DNA from: Bacillus sp. SORGH_AS_0510
GTDB taxonomy: Bacteria; Bacillota; Bacilli; Bacillales; Cytobacillaceae
Assembly: GCF_030818775.1 (NCBI RefSeq)
Contig: NZ_JAUTAU010000001.1
Coordinates: 3,352,001 to 3,416,000, forward strand
Direction: 5' to 3'
Length of the DNA: 64,000 nucleotides
Of the stretch, positions 55,454-64,000 are shown piece after piece. Both the position numbers and the translations under genes were made by a program. Below the pieces are notes generated by a model that worked only from the letters and a program-made list of their open reading frames with translations, made no database searches and was not told where the DNA came from. Position 1 is the stretch's first letter. Each line of letters starts with the position of its first letter.

Positions 55454-55663
55454 AAGGCATCCTTCCTTCCTTAAAAAGGCTCTATCATTCATCATATCAA
55501 AAATCGCTTATATTCACTAATTTTCCCTTAATATTTTGATTTAAAAAAACTTATTGTAATTTTCTCCTATCATGATAAAATTTTAATGTTTGTAGTTAGG
55601 GTGAAATTACTATAAATAAGATGATTTTATTAAAAATAGAGGTTGAGGGGAAATCGAGGCATA

Positions 55664-56269
55664 ATGACGTGGGAAGTATTAAGTATGATTGGCACGATTG
55701 CTTTCGCTGTGAGTGGAGCGATTGTGGCCATGGAAGAGGATTATGATATATTAGGAGTTTATATTTTAGGAATTGTTACCGCTTTCGGAGGCGGAGCGAT
55801 TCGAAACCTGCTAATCGGGGTACCTGTATCCGCCTTATGGGAACAGGGGTTATTTTTTCAAATTGCCTTACTATCCATTACAGCTGTGTTTTTATTTCCA
55901 GGTAACTTGCTGAAGCATTGGCAAAAATGGGGTAACTTATTTGATGCGATTGGATTATCTGCCTTTGCTATTCAAGGTGCGATCTATGCTGCCAAAATGG
56001 ATCATCCACTCAGCGCCGTTATTGTTGCTGCCGTATTAACCGGAATTGGCGGCGGAATCATCCGTGACTTACTTGCAGGCAGAAAACCGATTGTCCTTCG
56101 TTCAGAAATATATGCGGTTTGGGCAATCATAGCGGGTCTTATGATCGGGCTGAAATTAGTGGTTGCTCCGTGGGAAATGTATTCTCTCTTTGTTATTATT
56201 ACCGTATTGCGGGTACTATCGTACACTTACGATTGGAAATTGCCAAAAAGTCGACTGGGTGCCCATTAA
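55664..56269 (+). CDS. TRIC-type (UPF0126) cation channel protein
   Basis: 201 residues from ATG 55664, with GAGG upstream. Seven membrane helices arranged as two repeats, each with a glycine-rich kink: VTAFGGGAIRNLLIGVPVSA and LTGIGGGIIRDLLAGRKPIV. The bacterial TRIC family forms trimeric potassium-permeable channels. It is convergent with spoVK. Confidence 0.9.
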   Translation: MTWEVLSMIGTIAFAVSGAIVAMEEDYDILGVYILGIVTAFGGGAIRNLLIGVPVSALWEQGLFFQIALLSITAVFLFPGNLLKHWQKWGNLFDAIGLSAFAIQGAIYAAKMDHPLSAVIVAAVLTGIGGGIIRDLLAGRKPIVLRSEIYAVWAIIAGLMIGLKLVVAPWEMYSLFVIITVLRVLSYTYDWKLPKSRLGAH

Positions 56270-56275
56270 TCTAAT

Positions 56276-56312
56276 AAAAAATCGGCGGATGTGATTATCC
56301 GCCGATTTTTTT
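56276..56312. terminator. Bidirectional terminator
   Basis: AAAAATCGGCGGAT...ATCCGCCGATTTTTTT between the TRIC and spoVK genes. Confidence 0.9.
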
Positions 56313-57267
56313 AATCCTCATCAAACACCAAATCATTGCTTCTAAGTGTCATTAACTCATGCCTGTCATAGCTATTTAGCATTAGCAACCTCATCGCCTG
56401 TGCTCGAACCGATTTTTCAATCACATTGCGGACATATCTCCCATTTGAAAAACTATTCGGATTAAGTACAGACTTAACCCAAATAAGATGATCTCTTAAT
56501 TTTTTTTCAGCCTCGTGACTGAGTGTGTACTCCCTCTCTGCTAACATTCTTCCCGCTATTTCCATCAATTGATTGATGTTATAATCCGGAAAATCAATCA
56601 CTAACGGAAAACGAGAATGGAGCCCTGGGTTAAGTGTCAGGAAGTAGTCCATTTCTCGTGAGTATCCAGCAAGAATGAGGATAAAATCATGTTGCTTATC
56701 CTCCATATGCTTCACAAGTGTATCGATGGCTTCCTTGCCAAAATCTTTTTCCCCACCACGTCCTAAGGAATAAGCCTCATCAATAAACAAAATCCCACCC
56801 TGTGCCTTCTTAATTAAATCCCTTGTTTTTTGGGCGGTATGACCAATGTACTCACCAACAAGGTCTGCACGTTCTGCCTCAATTAAGTGCCCTTTTGATA
56901 GGACACTCATTTTTTGAAATAGCTTGCCTATCAGTCTTGCCACTGTGGTTTTTCCAGTTCCCGGATTTCCCTTGAACATCATATGGAGCGCTTGTTTTCT
57001 GGCTTTCAGCCCCATTTCTTCCCGTTTCTTGTTCACATAGATCCATGCATAAATTTCTTTTATCATGCGCTTCATTTCTTCCATACCAACCAAAGCCCCG
57101 AGCTCCTCTTCAATTTCTTTTAGTGCCGTGTGCTCAGGGGGAATCACCTTTGGAACAACTTGAAATTCTGGCGCCTCTTTTGTTATCGTTTTTTTCTTTT
57201 GTGAATTGAGGACAACGCTTATTTGGCCGTTACTTTTCATGCGAAATGGTTGATCCAAAGCTTTCAC
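56311..57267 (-). CDS. spoVK: Stage V sporulation protein K (AAA+ ATPase)
   Basis: 318 residues. CbxX/CfqX-type AAA+: LVGMEEMKRMIKEIYAWIYV, Walker A FKGNPGTGKTTVARL, Walker B GILFIDEAYSLGRGG, sensor and arginine region FSNGRYVRNVIEKSVRAQAM. It is needed for spore maturation in B. subtilis and normally read by sigma-E. The start is GTG at 57267; a TTG three codons later has better-placed AGAGGTG. Confidence 0.95.
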   Translation of the reverse strand: MKALDQPFRMKSNGQISVVLNSQKKKTITKEAPEFQVVPKVIPPEHTALKEIEEELGALVGMEEMKRMIKEIYAWIYVNKKREEMGLKARKQALHMMFKGNPGTGKTTVARLIGKLFQKMSVLSKGHLIEAERADLVGEYIGHTAQKTRDLIKKAQGGILFIDEAYSLGRGGEKDFGKEAIDTLVKHMEDKQHDFILILAGYSREMDYFLTLNPGLHSRFPLVIDFPDYNINQLMEIAGRMLAEREYTLSHEAEKKLRDHLIWVKSVLNPNSFSNGRYVRNVIEKSVRAQAMRLLMLNSYDRHELMTLRSNDLVFDED

Positions 57268-57428
57268 CTCTCATTCTGCAGACAATATCTTTAAAGTAGC
57301 TATGACTACTTAGAATTTTTTTGTCCTACATTCGGATCAATTTATCTACAAAGGAAAGCATAATCCTTCATTTCTATGTGTATTCACGACCAATCGCTTT
57401 CATTAAAAAGTTTTTTACTAAACGGCCA

Positions 57429-57458
57429 TAAAAACAAAAAGAGCCCAGTGATGGACTC
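57429..57458 (-). terminator. hfq terminator
   Basis: AGAGTCCA, loop TCAC, TGGGCTCT, then TTTTGTTTT on the minus strand. Confidence 0.75.
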
Positions 57459-57472
57459 TAATTTGAAAATAA

Positions 57473-57706
57473 TTATTGTTGGTTATCCAAATCCAATTGT
57501 ACATTTCGTTGTGGCGCAAAAGTAGAAATCGCATGCTTGAATACTAACTGCTGCTTGCCTTCTGACTCAAAAAGAACGGTAAAATTATCAAAGCCCTTTA
57601 TTTGTCCTCTTAATTGAAAACCGTTTAATAAGAACACCGTAACATGCATGTTGTCCTTACGGCACTGGTTTAAAAATTGGTCTTGAATATTGATTGTTGT
57701 TTTCAT
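57473..57706 (-). CDS. hfq: RNA chaperone Hfq
   Basis: 77 residues, typical of Bacillus. Sm1: [36 protein letters not shown]; Sm2: [16 protein letters not shown]. It forms a hexamer and binds small RNAs. It follows miaA by 26 bases. Confidence 0.97.
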   Translation of the reverse strand: MKTTINIQDQFLNQCRKDNMHVTVFLLNGFQLRGQIKGFDNFTVLFESEGKQQLVFKHAISTFAPQRNVQLDLDNQQ

Positions 57707-57732
57707 TAGTATTTCCTCCTCTTTTGTCTCTA

Positions 57733-58698
57733 CTAATATGTATTCGATTTTACTTGTAGCTTTCCTTCAACATAAAGTGAAATTTCGGCTATTTTTTTTG
57801 AGAAATTATTCACATTACTCATTTCAAACCATTCTACCTGCATTTTGTTACGAAACCAAGTTAATTGCCTCTTGGCATACCTTCGTGAATTTTGCTTTAA
57901 ATTTTCCACGGCTTCATCGAGTGTGACTTTCCCATCTATATATTCATAAATTTCTTTATAGCCGATCGCTTGGATGGATTGGCACTCATGCAATCCTTGT
58001 TGATGCAGGGACTTTACTTCCGCTAAGAGCCCTTCATCCATCATCATATCTACTCGTAGATTAATGCGCTCATAAAGCTGATCCCGATCCATGGTTAGGC
58101 CCACAATAGCCGTATTATACAGCAAATCTGGTTGTTGGTGACTTTGGTACTCTTGCATGGTCTTACCCGTCAGATGGTAAATTTCAAGCGCTCGAATGAC
58201 ACGTCTTACGTTATTTGGATGGATTTGCGCAGCACTCCCTGGATCCACTTCCATCAGTTCTTTGTGAAGTGCTTCATTCCCAATTTCCTTCGCTCTTTCT
58301 TCAAGCTGGAGACGATAGGCCTCATCTCCCGCAACATCCGAAAATTGATAATCATAAATTACTGATTGAATATATAGGCCAGTTCCTCCAACAATAATCG
58401 GAAGTTTTCCCTTTTTGGCAATCTCAGCTATCTTTTCTCTTACCAAAACTTGAAATTCAGCAACGGAAAAATTTTCAGATGGCTCCTTTATATCAATTAA
58501 ATGGTGGGGAATGCCTTCCATTTCTTCTTGCTTAATCTTCGCAGTCCCAATATCCATTCTTCGATAAATTTGCATCGAATCCCCGCTGATGATTTCACCA
58601 TTATAACGCTTGGCCATTTCAATACTCAACTTTGTTTTTCCTACTGCGGTGGGACCGATGATGACCAGTACATTTTGTTTCGAATTCAATATTTTCAC
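57733..58698 (-). CDS. miaA: tRNA dimethylallyltransferase MiaA
   Basis: 321 residues. P-loop [56 protein letters not shown] and [10 protein letters not shown]. It adds the isopentenyl group to A37 of tRNAs that read codons beginning with U, which would include UGA-reading tRNA-Sec in many bacteria. It forms an operon with hfq. Confidence 0.96.
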   Translation of the reverse strand: MKILNSKQNVLVIIGPTAVGKTKLSIEMAKRYNGEIISGDSMQIYRRMDIGTAKIKQEEMEGIPHHLIDIKEPSENFSVAEFQVLVREKIAEIAKKGKLPIIVGGTGLYIQSVIYDYQFSDVAGDEAYRLQLEERAKEIGNEALHKELMEVDPGSAAQIHPNNVRRVIRALEIYHLTGKTMQEYQSHQQPDLLYNTAIVGLTMDRDQLYERINLRVDMMMDEGLLAEVKSLHQQGLHECQSIQAIGYKEIYEYIDGKVTLDEAVENLKQNSRRYAKRQLTWFRNKMQVEWFEMSNVNNFSKKIAEISLYVEGKLQVKSNTY

Positions 58699-58995
58699 AC
58701 TGCCTTAGTTCATTTTTCAATGAAAACAGAACTCCACTTTCTGCTTTCACCCCTACATCGTAACACACTTTTTAAAAGCAGTTGAACATCAAATAAGTAT
58801 AAACAAAAAAAACCTTTTCTATGCGTTTTGAATAACGAAAATATTATATCCAATTTTCTTCCAAAGTTGAAAGATCCTTCTTGTAACATTACAAATGGTT
58901 AACGGTTTATTTACAAACGACAAATTACCCCCAAATTCGTGTTAGGCTTAATCGTAGTTTATTTTTGAAATAAAACTAAGGAATAAGGTGAAAAC

Positions 58996-60003
58996 ATGAT
59001 TTCTAATTTTGATATAGGCATTGATTTAGGAACTGCTAATATATTGGTATATAGTAAAAATAAAGGAATTGCACTTAATGAGCCGTCTGTTGTGGCCATC
59101 GATACTGAAACGAAAAATGTAGTAGCATTTGGCCTTGATGCGAAAGAAATGATTGGTAAGACCCCTGAAAAGGTTATTACTGTCCGTCCTTTAAAAGATG
59201 GGGTCATCGCTGACTTCGATGTTACTACTGACATGCTTAAGAATGTCTTGAGAAAGGCTTCGAAAAAAATGGGCTATGCCTTCCGTAAACCGAATGTAGT
59301 GGTTTGTATTCCATCCGGTTCGACAAGCGTAGAACGTAGAGCAATCCAGGATGCGGTTCGTAATGCTGGCGCCAAGAAAATCTCTCTTATCGAGGAGCCT
59401 GTTGCGGCAGCGATTGGAGCAGGTATGCCTGTAGATGAACCTGTTGCAAACGTGGTTGTTGATATCGGCGGAGGTAATACAGAAGTCGCGATTATTTCAT
59501 TTGGTGGTGTCGTTGCCTGCCATTCAATCAAAGTTGGTGGAGACCGCTTAGATGACGATATTATTCAATTTGTCCGTAAAGAATATAATGTGTTAATCGG
59601 GGAAAGAACAGCCGAAAACATTAAAATGGAAATCGGTTATGCGTTAGTCGATCATGAAGAGCGCTTCATGGATATCCGCGGCCGTGACCTTGTGTCTGGA
59701 TTACCAAAAACTATTAAACTATCATCATATCAGGTGCAGAATGCTCTAAAAGAAGCCCTTCTGCATATTTTAGAAGCCATCCGGGCGACACTTGAAGACT
59801 GTCCAGCCGAGCTTAGCGGTGATATTGTAGACCGTGGAGTAATTTTAACTGGCGGTGGTTCGTTGTTAAATGGGATGGAAGAATGGTTAAGCAAGGAAAT
59901 CGTTGTTCCCGTTCAATTGTCACCTAATCCACTTGAATGTGTAGTAGTGGGAACAGGTAAGGCCCTTCAGTATATGAATAAGCTACAGGTAGCTGTGAAA
60001 TAG
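58996..60003 (+). CDS. mreBH: MreB-like actin, MreBH
   Basis: 335 residues, the size of B. subtilis MreBH. Actin-fold motifs: phosphate 1 [15 protein letters not shown], adenosine and phosphate 2 [19 protein letters not shown], connect 2 [20 protein letters not shown]. It polymerises under the membrane and guides LytE-type wall hydrolases along the cylinder. Choice of MreBH over Mbl rests on length and the divergent C-terminus. In B. subtilis it lies elsewhere, so this position differs. Ribosome-binding site AAGGTG. Confidence 0.8.
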   Translation: MISNFDIGIDLGTANILVYSKNKGIALNEPSVVAIDTETKNVVAFGLDAKEMIGKTPEKVITVRPLKDGVIADFDVTTDMLKNVLRKASKKMGYAFRKPNVVVCIPSGSTSVERRAIQDAVRNAGAKKISLIEEPVAAAIGAGMPVDEPVANVVVDIGGGNTEVAIISFGGVVACHSIKVGGDRLDDDIIQFVRKEYNVLIGERTAENIKMEIGYALVDHEERFMDIRGRDLVSGLPKTIKLSSYQVQNALKEALLHILEAIRATLEDCPAELSGDIVDRGVILTGGGSLLNGMEEWLSKEIVVPVQLSPNPLECVVVGTGKALQYMNKLQVAVK

Positions 60004-60070
60004 TCTGTGTTTTTAATGTAGTATTAGGCTACAGGACGTGTCCTCTGGCCTAATACTTTTTTTGCTTTTT

Positions 60071-60210
60071 GTAGATATCCTTTAATTTTGTGTAGATATA
60101 TCCCAAATTCGTGTAGATATCCGTTGATTTTGTGTAGATAAATTTAAAATTTGTGTAGATATCTCTTTATTTCATGTAGATAAATCCCAAAATTGTGTAG
60201 ATATCCTTTA
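60071..60210. repeat. Seven-copy 21-bp tandem array
   Basis: GTAGATA begins at 60071, 60092, 60113, 60134, 60155, 60176 and 60197, an exact 21-base period with variable bases between. On the minus strand the units read as heptapeptides of the form xYLHxxx with one internal stop. Located between mreBH and mutL. Confidence 0.9.
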
Positions 60211-60236
60211 ATCACTAATTGTCTGGCTAAACACAA

Positions 60237-60271
60237 AAAAGAACATTCCAACTAAGGAATGTTCTTTTTTA
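60237..60271 (-). terminator. mutL terminator
   Basis: AAAAAGAACATTCC, loop TTAGTT, GGAATGTTCTTTTTT on the minus strand. Confidence 0.9.
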
Positions 60272-60274
60272 CAT

Positions 60275-62209
60275 TTACATAACCCTTTTAAACATTTTTT
60301 CCATCTCATATACCGAATAATGAACAATAATCGGTCTGCCATGCGGACAGGTGAATGGATCAGAAGCTTTTCTTAGGTCATCCAACAGAGCTTGGATTTC
60401 ATCGTTTCGTAGATGTCGATTGGCTTTTATCGATGCTTTACAGCTCATCATAATCGCTGCTTCCTCACGCAACTTTTTAATATCTACCTTTTTCATGGAT
60501 AGAAGCTGTTCAATCATCTCTTCAATGATTTGTTTCTCCTCGCCTTTTGGAAGCCATTGCGGATGGGAGCGAACAATAAAACTATTCATCCCAAACTCCT
60601 CCAGAAAGACCCCGACCTTCTCCAATTCATGCTGATGTTCATTGATTTTCATATATTCATCCGTAGAATACTCAAAAGTTAACGGAACGAGCATATCCTG
60701 TAATTCAGGTTCTACTTGTCCTACTTTTTCACGAAAGTATTCATATTTTAGCCGTTCTTGGGCCGCGTGTTGGTCGATGATATATAAACCATTTTCGTTT
60801 TGAGCAAAAATATAGGTTCCGTGCATTTGCCCGATTGGATATAAGCGTGGCACACGACTTTCGGGTAAATTGCTTTCTGTTGAAATTGGTTTATCTTCAA
60901 AGGGAACCTCAGTCGGATCATTCGTTTCCTGTAATTCTTCGTCTGCTTCATCAATTACACGGGAACTCTCATACCCCGCTGAGAATGGATTGACAGACGC
61001 CCATCCTATCGATTCACTAATTCGATCAGATTGGAATGGTTCTTTGGGAACATTACTTGCTTCAATTGACTGTGGCCCATAGCTCCTTTCAACCGGAGCA
61101 CCCCATTGCTTTTGCACATTCGTTGGTTCACTAGCTGGTATTGTCCCCTCATCCAACACGAAAGCCGTTTGTTCAGACTTCTGATCTTCCTTTTTAACAG
61201 GAGTATAAGCGGTAGGAATTAGCACCTTAGATTTAAATGCATCTTTGATCATCGTTGTGACCAAATCATTTAATTCCGCTTCCTTACTTATACGAACTTC
61301 CATTTTTGAAGGGTGAACATTTACATCGACTAGAAGTGGGTCCATTTCAATATTAAGAAGCACAATCGGATATCGACCGATTGGGAGTAAGGTATGGTAT
61401 CCCTCTTGTATGGCTTTCGCCAATGGATAGTTCTTAATAAACCTTCCATTAATCATGGTTGAGATATAATTTCTCGATGCCCTTGTTACCTCAGGCATAG
61501 AGACGAAACCAGTAATTTTGTAGTCCAGTGAGGTTCCGCTGACCGGAACTAACTGCTTCGCAATGGCTAATCCATAAATAGACGCCAACACTTGACGAAC
61601 ATCGCCGTTTCCGGTCGTTTGCAGGAGCTTTCTGTCATTATGGATCAGACGAAATGCTACCTCCGGATGAGAAAGAGCAAGACGATTTACCACATCCGTA
61701 ATATTACCTAACTCGGTATGAATGGTTTTCATATATTTTAGGCGGGCAGGCGTATTGAAAAATAAATCGGTAATCGTGAGATCGGTTCCCCTTCTACTCG
61801 ATGTTTTTTCAAACACCTCTACCTTACCGCCTTCAATCACTACTCGGTTACCGGCACCCTCACCTGTAGAGGTCTTCATTTCAAGTCGGGAAACAGAGGC
61901 AATACTTGGTAGGGCTTCTCCACGGAATCCAAGTGTACGGATGCGGAATAAATCATTTTCATTTTTTATTTTACTAGTGGCATGGCGTTGAAAAGCAATA
62001 AGAACATCTTCTTCCTCAATCCCATGACCATTATCGGTAATTCTGATTTTAGCCAGTCCTGCTTCCTCTACCTCAATTTCTATCACGGTACTTCCAGCAT
62101 CGATGGCATTTTCCACAAGCTCTTTTACAACAGAGGCGGGGCGTTCGACTACTTCTCCCGCCGCAATCTTATTTGATAGGGCATCATCTAATTGAATAAT
62201 CTTCCCCAT
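60275..62209 (-). CDS. mutL: DNA mismatch repair protein MutL
   Basis: 644 residues. The N-terminal GHKL ATPase has [33 protein letters not shown] and [16 protein letters not shown] variable linker (~340-445) leads to the C-terminal endonuclease domain with [12 protein letters not shown] (DQHAxxER metal motif), [12 protein letters not shown] and [10 protein letters not shown]. Unlike E. coli MutL it can nick DNA itself. It is 21 bases after mutS. Confidence 0.97.
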   Translation of the reverse strand: MGKIIQLDDALSNKIAAGEVVERPASVVKELVENAIDAGSTVIEIEVEEAGLAKIRITDNGHGIEEEDVLIAFQRHATSKIKNENDLFRIRTLGFRGEALPSIASVSRLEMKTSTGEGAGNRVVIEGGKVEVFEKTSSRRGTDLTITDLFFNTPARLKYMKTIHTELGNITDVVNRLALSHPEVAFRLIHNDRKLLQTTGNGDVRQVLASIYGLAIAKQLVPVSGTSLDYKITGFVSMPEVTRASRNYISTMINGRFIKNYPLAKAIQEGYHTLLPIGRYPIVLLNIEMDPLLVDVNVHPSKMEVRISKEAELNDLVTTMIKDAFKSKVLIPTAYTPVKKEDQKSEQTAFVLDEGTIPASEPTNVQKQWGAPVERSYGPQSIEASNVPKEPFQSDRISESIGWASVNPFSAGYESSRVIDEADEELQETNDPTEVPFEDKPISTESNLPESRVPRLYPIGQMHGTYIFAQNENGLYIIDQHAAQERLKYEYFREKVGQVEPELQDMLVPLTFEYSTDEYMKINEHQHELEKVGVFLEEFGMNSFIVRSHPQWLPKGEEKQIIEEMIEQLLSMKKVDIKKLREEAAIMMSCKASIKANRHLRNDEIQALLDDLRKASDPFTCPHGRPIIVHYSVYEMEKMFKRVM

Positions 62210-62230
62210 ACGGTTCGCCTCCTTTTTCTC

Positions 62231-64000
62231 TTACCCTTTTAATTTTTTCTGCAAATTATAGAGCATGTTAATAGCCTGTAATGGTGTCACATCTAATAAA
62301 TCTAGTTCCTTTATTTTATCCAACACTCTTTTTTCTTTCGTAGATAGTTCCTGCTTTTTCGGTTCTTTCGGTTCATCAAAGAATGATAGTTGTGCAGGTT
62401 GTTCTGCTGGTTTCTCTTCTATCATTACAGCCTTCTTAGCTGGAACAGCTGGTACATCAGATTGCTCAAGAGCTGTTAAGATTTCATTTGCTCGATTAAT
62501 TAGTTCTGTAGGAAGTTCTGCCAGCTGTGCAACATGAATTCCATAACTCTTATCAGCCGGGCCTTCTTTAATTTTATGAAGGAAAACAACTTTCCCATTA
62601 TGTTCAATTGCACTAACGTGAATGTTTTTCAGCTTGATTAGCTCTTCTTCTAACACCGTTAATTCATGATAGTGGGTTGAAAATAGGGTCTTAGCGCCAA
62701 TCCGTTCATGAATATATTCAATAATCGCCTGCGCCAATGCCATACCATCGTAGGTAGAGGTTCCACGGCCGATTTCATCGAATAAGATTAAACTGTTTTG
62801 AGTCGCATTCGCAATGGCATTTTTCGCCTCAAGCATCTCCACCATAAAGGTACTTTGGCCGGAAATTAAATCATCGGCAGCCCCAATACGAGTGAAGACC
62901 TGGTCAAAAATTGGCAGAACCGCCTCAGATGCCGGAACATAGCAGCCGATTTGCGCCAGGATGGCGGTCAATGCAATTTGACGCATGTACGTACTTTTAC
63001 CAGACATATTTGGTCCAGTGATCAATAGTACTTCACGGTCGCTATCCATATAGCAGTCATTTGGCACATATTCTTGGGCGTTAAGGACCTTCTCGACAAC
63101 AGGGTGACGTCCTTCTTTAATCACCACACGACGCTCGGTCGAAAACTCTGGTTTCACATAACGGCGCTCCTCACTAACCTGAGCAAAGCACTGAAGAACA
63201 TCTAACTCACTGACGATTTTCGCTAATGCTTGTAAACGAGGAATTTGTTCCTTTACGATTTCGCGAATTTCAGTAAACAATTCGTATTCCAGCTCACCGC
63301 ATTTTTCTTCCGCCTGTAAAATCAATGCCTCTTTTTCTTTTAATTCTGGGGTAATAAAGCGTTCTGCATTCGCTAAAGTTTGCTTTCGCTCATACTGCCC
63401 TTCTTTTAATAGTGAGAGGTTCGCTCGCGTGACTTCAATATAATAGCCAAACACGCGGTTGTAACCAATCTTCAACGATTTAATCCCCGTCTTTTCACGT
63501 TCTTCACGCTCTAATTGAGCAATCCAAGTCTTCCCGTTCCTGCTGGCATAGCGGTATTGATCCAATTGCTCATGATAGCCGTCACGGATGATATTGCCTT
63601 CTTTTAACGAAAGCGGCGGATTTTCAATGATGGCTTGCTCTAGTAAATCAGCCACCTCTTCACATGGGTCAAGCAGTTCAGCCAATTGATTCACATGCTC
63701 ATCCTGCATTGATTGCAGGATTTGTTTTAAAAATGGCACTTGCAATAAAGAACGTTTTAATTGCACCAAATCACGGGCATTCACATTGCCAAATGCTACT
63801 CGTCCTGCTAATCTCTCTAAGTCATATACTTCTTTAAATTTTTCACGAAGCTCTTGGCGTTCGAAAAAGTGACTCATCAGAACTTCTACAATCGTTTGCC
63901 GATGCTTGATGAGAGCCAGGTCAATTAACGGACGGTCAACCCAGTGCTTCAGCATCCTTCCACCCATAGCCGTCATAGTTTCATCCAGAAGCCATAATAA
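62231..64000 (-). CDS. mutS: DNA mismatch repair protein MutS (5' end outside window)
   Basis: The frame is open to the right edge ([20 protein letters not shown]), so only the C-terminal ~590 residues are present: the core lever and clamp domains ([38 protein letters not shown]) and the ABC-type ATPase with Walker [30 protein letters not shown] and STHYHEL. MutS finds mismatches and recruits MutL. The Met at 63976 is internal. Confidence 0.97.
   Translation of the reverse strand, partial: LLWLLDETMTAMGGRMLKHWVDRPLIDLALIKHRQTIVEVLMSHFFERQELREKFKEVYDLERLAGRVAFGNVNARDLVQLKRSLLQVPFLKQILQSMQDEHVNQLAELLDPCEEVADLLEQAIIENPPLSLKEGNIIRDGYHEQLDQYRYASRNGKTWIAQLEREEREKTGIKSLKIGYNRVFGYYIEVTRANLSLLKEGQYERKQTLANAERFITPELKEKEALILQAEEKCGELEYELFTEIREIVKEQIPRLQALAKIVSELDVLQCFAQVSEERRYVKPEFSTERRVVIKEGRHPVVEKVLNAQEYVPNDCYMDSDREVLLITGPNMSGKSTYMRQIALTAILAQIGCYVPASEAVLPIFDQVFTRIGAADDLISGQSTFMVEMLEAKNAIANATQNSLILFDEIGRGTSTYDGMALAQAIIEYIHERIGAKTLFSTHYHELTVLEEELIKLKNIHVSAIEHNGKVVFLHKIKEGPADKSYGIHVAQLAELPTELINRANEILTALEQSDVPAVPAKKAVMIEEKPAEQPAQLSFFDEPKEPKKQELSTKEKRVLDKIKELDLLDVTPLQAINMLYNLQKKLKG

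Noticed and set aside
60071..60210. CRISPR array
   Set aside because: The unit is only 21 bases with no unique spacers of normal length and no cas genes; it is a simple tandem repeat.

Overview
The window is chromosomal DNA from a low-GC, spore-forming Bacillaceae bacterium. The clearest marker is a block with the gene order of the Bacillus subtilis chromosome: mutS-mutL, miaA-hfq-spoVK, hflX (ynbA)-ynbB, glnR-glnA, lexA / yneA-yneB-ynzC, tkt, sirA-yneF, ccdA-ccdC, yneK. Sporulation and germination genes are present (spoVK, sirA, a Spo0E-like phosphatase, a ger receptor operon). The sequence alone does not fix the genus.

Left flank (1-11363): the start of a CutC-family gene, a beta-propeller-like protein with a Ser/Gly/His-rich tail, an RND pump of the SwrC type, an etfB-etfA pair, an Eis-type acetyltransferase, a YpfJ-type zinc metallopeptidase and a 5'-truncated fasciclin-domain remnant.

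Island (11364-32010): a 20.6-kb element integrated in a selenocysteine tRNA gene (selC). A complete 97-nt tRNA with anticodon TCA lies at 31942-32038. A 70-bp copy of its 3' part, with one mismatch, lies at 11364-11433 in the same orientation. A tyrosine integrase gene sits just inside the tRNA end. Cargo: an ATP-dependent DNA ligase, a DndB-like DGQHR protein, a DGSHR (DUF262-like)-HNH protein, a NucS-like nuclease with an unidentified N-terminal domain, a WYL-PD-(D/E)xK-transmembrane protein, two HNH proteins with zinc-ribbon repeats, a serine recombinase, a possible HEPN protein, a winged-helix Rep-like protein next to a hairpin- and repeat-rich candidate origin, an EVE-HNH modification-dependent nuclease, and a Vsr-like homing endonuclease with NUMOD repeats. 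Four genes here (XRE regulator, HNH, an unknown, and a YolD gene with a LexA box) are each broken by one frameshift. The flanks show only one such break, so the island looks like a decaying mobile element that kept its defence-like cargo.

Right flank (32011-64000): yneK, a frameshifted YyaP-like reductase gene, ccdC, ccdA, a Spo0E-like gene, a heterodimeric ABC exporter, a three-gene germination receptor operon with an extra 52-codon membrane gene, yneF, sirA, an M48 peptidase, tkt, ynzC, and the SOS locus yneB-yneA / lexA with two LexA boxes between the divergent genes. Then follow a DUF4257 gene, glnA-glnR with a perfect GlnR operator, ynbB, hflX, a TRIC-type channel, spoVK, hfq, miaA, mreBH, mutL and the 3' part of mutS. 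A seven-copy array of exactly 21-bp period lies between mreBH and mutL.

The most interesting material is the island: a selC-targeted element combining several nuclease-plus-sensor proteins that look like anti-phage or anti-plasmid functions, some with domain combinations I do not recognise.
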